NCBI RefSeq assembly: GCF_017874215.1
Contig: NZ_JAGGLB010000007.1
Location: 229,969 to 293,968 of the forward strand
From: Paenibacillus eucommiae
GTDB lineage: Bacteria > Bacillota > Bacilli > Paenibacillales > NBRC-103111
Direction of reading: 5' to 3'
DNA: 64,000 nucleotides
Below are positions 61,008 through 64,000 of this stretch, piece after piece. A program made the translations under genes and the position numbers. The notes beneath the pieces were generated by a model. It was not told where the DNA came from, searched no databases, and saw only the letters and a list, made by a program, of their open reading frames with translations. Each line of letters opens with the position of its first letter. The first letter of the stretch is position 1.

Positions 61008-62033
61008 TTACTTTTTGTCTGCTTGTTTGCTGTATCCGCACGATTCTTTAATCTCCAGCTGCGGCTCAAGCATAATTCGCTCAAAAACCTTCATTTTGGT
61101 CTGATTCATTTTTCTTAAAATGATTTCCCCTGCTATGGTTCCTATATCCTCAGCAGGCTGAATAACTGAAGTAAGCTGCGGCTTGATAAGTCCTATAAAG
61201 TCAATCGCGTCAAAGCAAACAACGGCTATATCCTCCGGAATCCGAAGTCCGGCTTCCATAATAGCTTGCATGGCACCATAGGCCAGCAGGTTGTTGGCAG
61301 CCACGATCGCAGTGGGAAGCTCGGCTTGCTGCAAAAATCCCTGCATGATCCGATAACCGCTTTCTTGTTTAAAATCTCCGATGCCGACCCATTTCTTATT
61401 GATGGGGATACCATTTTCTGTGAGCGCCTTTTTCCATCCCTCCAGCCTTTCGTCGGATACGCTTTCATGCAAAGAGCCAGTAATCATGGCAATCTTCTGA
61501 TGTCCGATATGGATGAGATGGTTGGTCAGCTCCCTGCTTGCTTTTACATTGTCGATCACAACATAATCAAAATTATCATCAATATCCGGTAAATTATCTA
61601 TAAACACAACAGGAATACCCAGATTTTTATATTTTTGAAAAAAACCAGCCTCTCTCCCGACAATCGCCACAACCAAGCCAGAAATTTGCCTTTGCAGCAA
61701 AAAATCGGTATATTCCCCCTCCCTCTCCTTATCCTCATCGCTCATGCACAGAATCAAGTGATAGCCGTGCTGTCTTGCAATAGCTTCGACCCCTTTAATT
61801 ACCGTGGCAAAGAAATAGTTGGAAATGCCGGGTACAATCAGCCCAATTGCCTTCGTGGTCTTGCTTTTCAAGCTTCTGGCTACTTCATTCGGACGGTACT
61901 GGAATTCTTCGAGCGCTTCCAAAATCCGCTTCCTCGTCTTCTCATCCACACGATCCCTATTATTAATAACTCTGGACACCGTAGAGACCGAAACATTCAG
62001 ATGCTTGGCTATGTCTTTCAGTTTGACCGTCAT
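61008..62033 (-). CDS. LacI family transcriptional regulator
   Basis: 341 residues from ATG 62033 (MTVKLKDIAKHLNVSVSTVS), GAGGA upstream. Helix-turn-helix (4-25), hinge helix about 45-58 with RPNEVARSLKSK, then periplasmic-binding-protein-like sensor (about 62-330) with ILRKMNQTK near the end. A palindromic operator lies over its own transcription start. It probably represses itself and the amidohydrolase gene and responds to a metabolite of that pathway. Confidence 0.94.
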   Translation of the reverse strand: MTVKLKDIAKHLNVSVSTVSRVINNRDRVDEKTRKRILEALEEFQYRPNEVARSLKSKTTKAIGLIVPGISNYFFATVIKGVEAIARQHGYHLILCMSDEDKEREGEYTDFLLQRQISGLVVAIVGREAGFFQKYKNLGIPVVFIDNLPDIDDNFDYVVIDNVKASRELTNHLIHIGHQKIAMITGSLHESVSDERLEGWKKALTENGIPINKKWVGIGDFKQESGYRIMQGFLQQAELPTAIVAANNLLAYGAMQAIMEAGLRIPEDIAVVCFDAIDFIGLIKPQLTSVIQPAEDIGTIAGEIILRKMNQTKMKVFERIMLEPQLEIKESCGYSKQADKK

Positions 62034-62065
62034 AAATAATTCCTCAATTCCACTTGTAAACACTT

Positions 62066-62083
62066 TGTAAAAACGTTATTACA
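62066..62083. promoter_or_regulatory. LacI-family operator
   Basis: TGTAAAAAC-GTTATTACA is an 18-bp dyad with a central CG and 8 of 9 matched pairs. It lies just downstream of the -10 box. Confidence 0.7.
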
Positions 62084-62088
62084 CTTTC

Positions 62089-62117
62089 ATATTATATACA
62101 ACTGTATTTAATGTCAA
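62089..62117 (-). promoter_or_regulatory. Promoter of the LacI/amidohydrolase operon
   Basis: Minus strand TTGACA (62117-62112), 17-base spacer, TAATAT (62094-62089). Confidence 0.75.
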
Positions 62118-62192
62118 GAACCTAAAAATGCCCTTCGCCTCTTAACATCGTTAAGTGCACTGTATAGCACTTAAACTTTCTCAGAAATTGAA

Positions 62193-62215
62193 AAAGGCTC
62201 CCAGAGGGAGCCTTT
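62193..62215 (-). terminator. Terminator upstream of the LacI operon
   Basis: AAAGGCTCCC-AGA-GGGAGCCTTT; on the minus strand it is followed by TTCAATTTC. It follows the groEL-like tail at 62247-62264 and stops transcription from the right. Confidence 0.75.
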
Positions 62216-62246
62216 AAACATTTGGATATCAGGGTTTTGGCGATGG

Positions 62247-62264
62247 TTACATCATGCCGCCCAT
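62247..62264 (-). pseudogene. Possible groEL 3'-end remnant
   Basis: The minus strand reads ATG GGC GGC ATG ATG TAA (M-G-G-M-M-stop), the characteristic GroEL C-terminal end, followed 31 bases later by a strong terminator as expected after groEL. Nothing GroEL-like is visible upstream (62265-62478). The match is only 18 bases, so chance cannot be excluded. Confidence 0.3.
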
Positions 62265-62478
62265 GAGACAAATAAGTTTCTATAGGTTTTATGAGTCTCT
62301 TTGTGGGTTATTTATCCAACATTCTTTAAAAATCAGTTCGATAAATCCATGTGAGTATGATGTGTAGGTAGAGTTTGTGGCCAAAATGTGGGCAGGTGGT
62401 GAACACGAAATTATTCAAGTATAGGTTCTGTATGGCGGAGCATAGGGTATTTGGGTTCCATCTGCCACAACGCCATTG

Positions 62479-64000
62479 TCAATCCAAGAATTCGATCATA
62501 ACCATTAATCGGTGCAACATGACAGCTGCTTGTGCACGTGTTGCCGATGCAGTCGGCGCTAGCCGGTCTGTACTCATACCTTGAATGAGTTTACTAGCGA
62601 CAGCTTCCGACATCGCAGCTCGAGCCCAAGCTGACACTTCCGAAGCATCAGTAAACAAAGTGAGCGAATTTGGGATCTGCTCGATAGAATTGAATTCCTC
62701 TTTCACGAGTGCATGCGCATTCATGAGCATTAATGCGATTTGCTCCCGCGTAATCTGTGCCTCCGGTGCAAAATGTGTTGAACTGATCCCATTCACTAAT
62801 CCAGCCCTGAAGGCTGCTTCAACTTCGGTGGAATACCAAGAAGTGATAGCTACATCCTTGAATACATCTCCTGCACCAGTACGATCAGTCTTGATCCCTA
62901 GTGCACGCACCAGTAATGATGCAAATTCAGCACGAGTAATGTTGCGATTCGGTGCATAGTCATTGATCGTTATCCCTTTGACAAACCGTTTGGATCCTAG
63001 TTGCTCAACCTCGGACTCCGCCCAATGTCCCTGCATGTCAGCGAATTCGATCCGGTCCGTCTCCACTACCGCATAGATACTATTGTGCGGCATCTGTATC
63101 ACTGAATCTTGTTGACCATTACTTCGGCTAGCCATGATCGCTGGTACATACGTGAATGTTCGGCCATCTGGATCGTATAGGACGGCCATGTAATTTCGAT
63201 TGGCGAATTGTTCGTCCAGCATGATCGACTTGGTCATATACGTGCCGCCAAAATCAGTTATCTCAACCCATTCATCGCCACCTGATACAAACAATTGAAA
63301 TTCAATCACTTGGCTGAGCAATGTCATCCCTTGCTCGTCCGCAGCTAATATGAAATCTTCCTTAGTCTCGCCAGTTAAGGCAGAGATTTTAATAATCACA
63401 TTCATTTCGTCAACAGCAATACCTAATCGTGTGGCCAGTTGTTCTAAATCCAGTACGTTTACTTTCAATTGAAAGCTGGATCCGTTCAGTTGCATGTCGA
63501 ACTCGACATTCGGATTAATATCCCACAATTCTGCTAGCCGTTTACCTGGTAGATGCAATTCCACATCGGGCAGATGGTCATCAATGATAACACGAATCAC
63601 TGGATGATCATCATCCAGTAACTTGGGAATTCCATCCCACACATCATCAGGCAGATTCACAACTTTTTTATTCCCACCGTTGTCCTTCGGCAACTCCTTG
63701 ATATCTCGTGGAGCCACCTCTATAATGATGACGCCAGGACCAATCGATATGATTGTACGAGGATCGGAATCTTCAGGAGAGTCCGGCGGTGTAGAGTCAC
63801 CTGAAGATGTACTTCGTACAATGTTGCTGATTGTGATCGTTTCGACCGCTTCATTGCCGGCATTATCCCTTGCATAGACGGTATAAGTACCATTCGCAGT
63901 AACGGTAAATTCATTGCCGACAATTGCTTCTCCGCCGGTTGCGAAGAATGCTGTTCCTTCATTGCCTGCTGCCCATCTCAGCTCGCTGATCCCACTGCTT
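62479..64000 (-). CDS. SLH domain surface protein, N-terminal part outside window
   Basis: The frame is open from the right edge to TAG/TAA at 62479, over 505 residues visible; a GTG at 63717 is internal and not the start. From the N-terminal side: an Ig-like stretch (FTVTANGTYTVYARDNAGNE), an acidic Pro/Ser linker, a module of about 190 residues related to that in the SLH protein at 50.2 kb, then three SLH domains with NITRAEFASLLVRAL, QITREQIALMLMNA and SATRAQAAVMLHRLM. A cell-wall-anchored surface protein. The full length may be well above 1000 residues. Confidence 0.9.
   Translation of the reverse strand, partial: SSGISELRWAAGNEGTAFFATGGEAIVGNEFTVTANGTYTVYARDNAGNEAVETITISNIVRSTSSGDSTPPDSPEDSDPRTIISIGPGVIIIEVAPRDIKELPKDNGGNKKVVNLPDDVWDGIPKLLDDDHPVIRVIIDDHLPDVELHLPGKRLAELWDINPNVEFDMQLNGSSFQLKVNVLDLEQLATRLGIAVDEMNVIIKISALTGETKEDFILAADEQGMTLLSQVIEFQLFVSGGDEWVEITDFGGTYMTKSIMLDEQFANRNYMAVLYDPDGRTFTYVPAIMASRSNGQQDSVIQMPHNSIYAVVETDRIEFADMQGHWAESEVEQLGSKRFVKGITINDYAPNRNITRAEFASLLVRALGIKTDRTGAGDVFKDVAITSWYSTEVEAAFRAGLVNGISSTHFAPEAQITREQIALMLMNAHALVKEEFNSIEQIPNSLTLFTDASEVSAWARAAMSEAVASKLIQGMSTDRLAPTASATRAQAAVMLHRLMVMIEFLD

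Noticed and set aside
1..64000. tRNA, rRNA, prophage, insertion sequence or plasmid functions
   Set aside because: No cloverleaf, rRNA segment, integrase, transposase, terminase or replication protein could be found in either strand by reading.

Overview
The window looks like chromosome of an endospore-forming, low-to-moderate GC Gram-positive of the Paenibacillus/Cohnella/Brevibacillus type. The main reasons are a complete GerA-family germinant receptor operon, a LysM protein with a Gmad2-type germination domain, a near-perfect sigma-G/F type promoter in front of a 42-residue membrane protein, two S-layer-homology (SLH) surface proteins, and a primary-type sigma factor of Firmicutes layout. 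No tRNA, rRNA, prophage, transposase or CRISPR array is visible.

Layout. 0-3 kb: an unidentified truncated frame, a large six-hairpin glycosidase-like protein and, ahead of it, a 49-residue lysine-rich protein under a consensus promoter (all minus strand). 3.2-8.2 kb: two copies of a roughly 0.5 kb modular intergenic repeat bracket an rpoD-like sigma factor gene, a candidate small RNA, and a PadR regulator plus a 14-helix drug exporter. 8.3-13.3 kb: an SDR oxidoreductase and a germinant receptor operon in the order D-B-A-C. 13.6-21.6 kb: a two-component system with an MMPL exporter, a TetR/MFS efflux pair and an aromatic-acid-exporter-like protein. 21.8-23.1 kb: spore-related genes.

23.1-49.7 kb is a glycan locus. 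A polyprenyl-phosphate sugar-1-phosphate transferase (23.1 kb) and a GT2 glycosyltransferase precede a 21-kb minus-strand block with almost no gaps (46998 down to 25664). The block encodes Wzm/Wzt-type export, methyltransferases, a 1066-residue fused glycosyltransferase, GDP-heptose synthesis (hddA, hddC, gmhB, but no gmhA), a GDP-sugar dehydratase/reductase, a GT-C enzyme with a polyprenyl-phosphate glycosyltransferase and paired half-size transporters, a PhyH-type oxygenase, a WecE-type aminotransferase with a NeuD-like acyltransferase and WbqC, and the complete dTDP-L-rhamnose set (rfbABCD). An O-antigen-ligase-like TPR protein diverges at 47.2 kb. With SLH proteins nearby, the simplest reading is synthesis, ABC export and transfer of an S-layer or cell-wall glycan. 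The middle of the block is clearly more AT-rich than its flanks, which suggests acquisition by transfer.

50-64 kb: an SLH protein, a SWIM/SNF2 operon, small unknown genes (one with duplicated Cys/His motifs, one Gly-rich), a third copy of the modular repeat, a LacI-controlled amidohydrolase, and the C-terminal part of a second SLH protein running off the right edge.

The least explained signals are the modular repeat family with its arrays of covarying 25-bp palindromes, the lysine-rich small gene, the candidate small RNA facing the rpoD promoter, and the heptose / amino-sugar / three-component glycosylation module.
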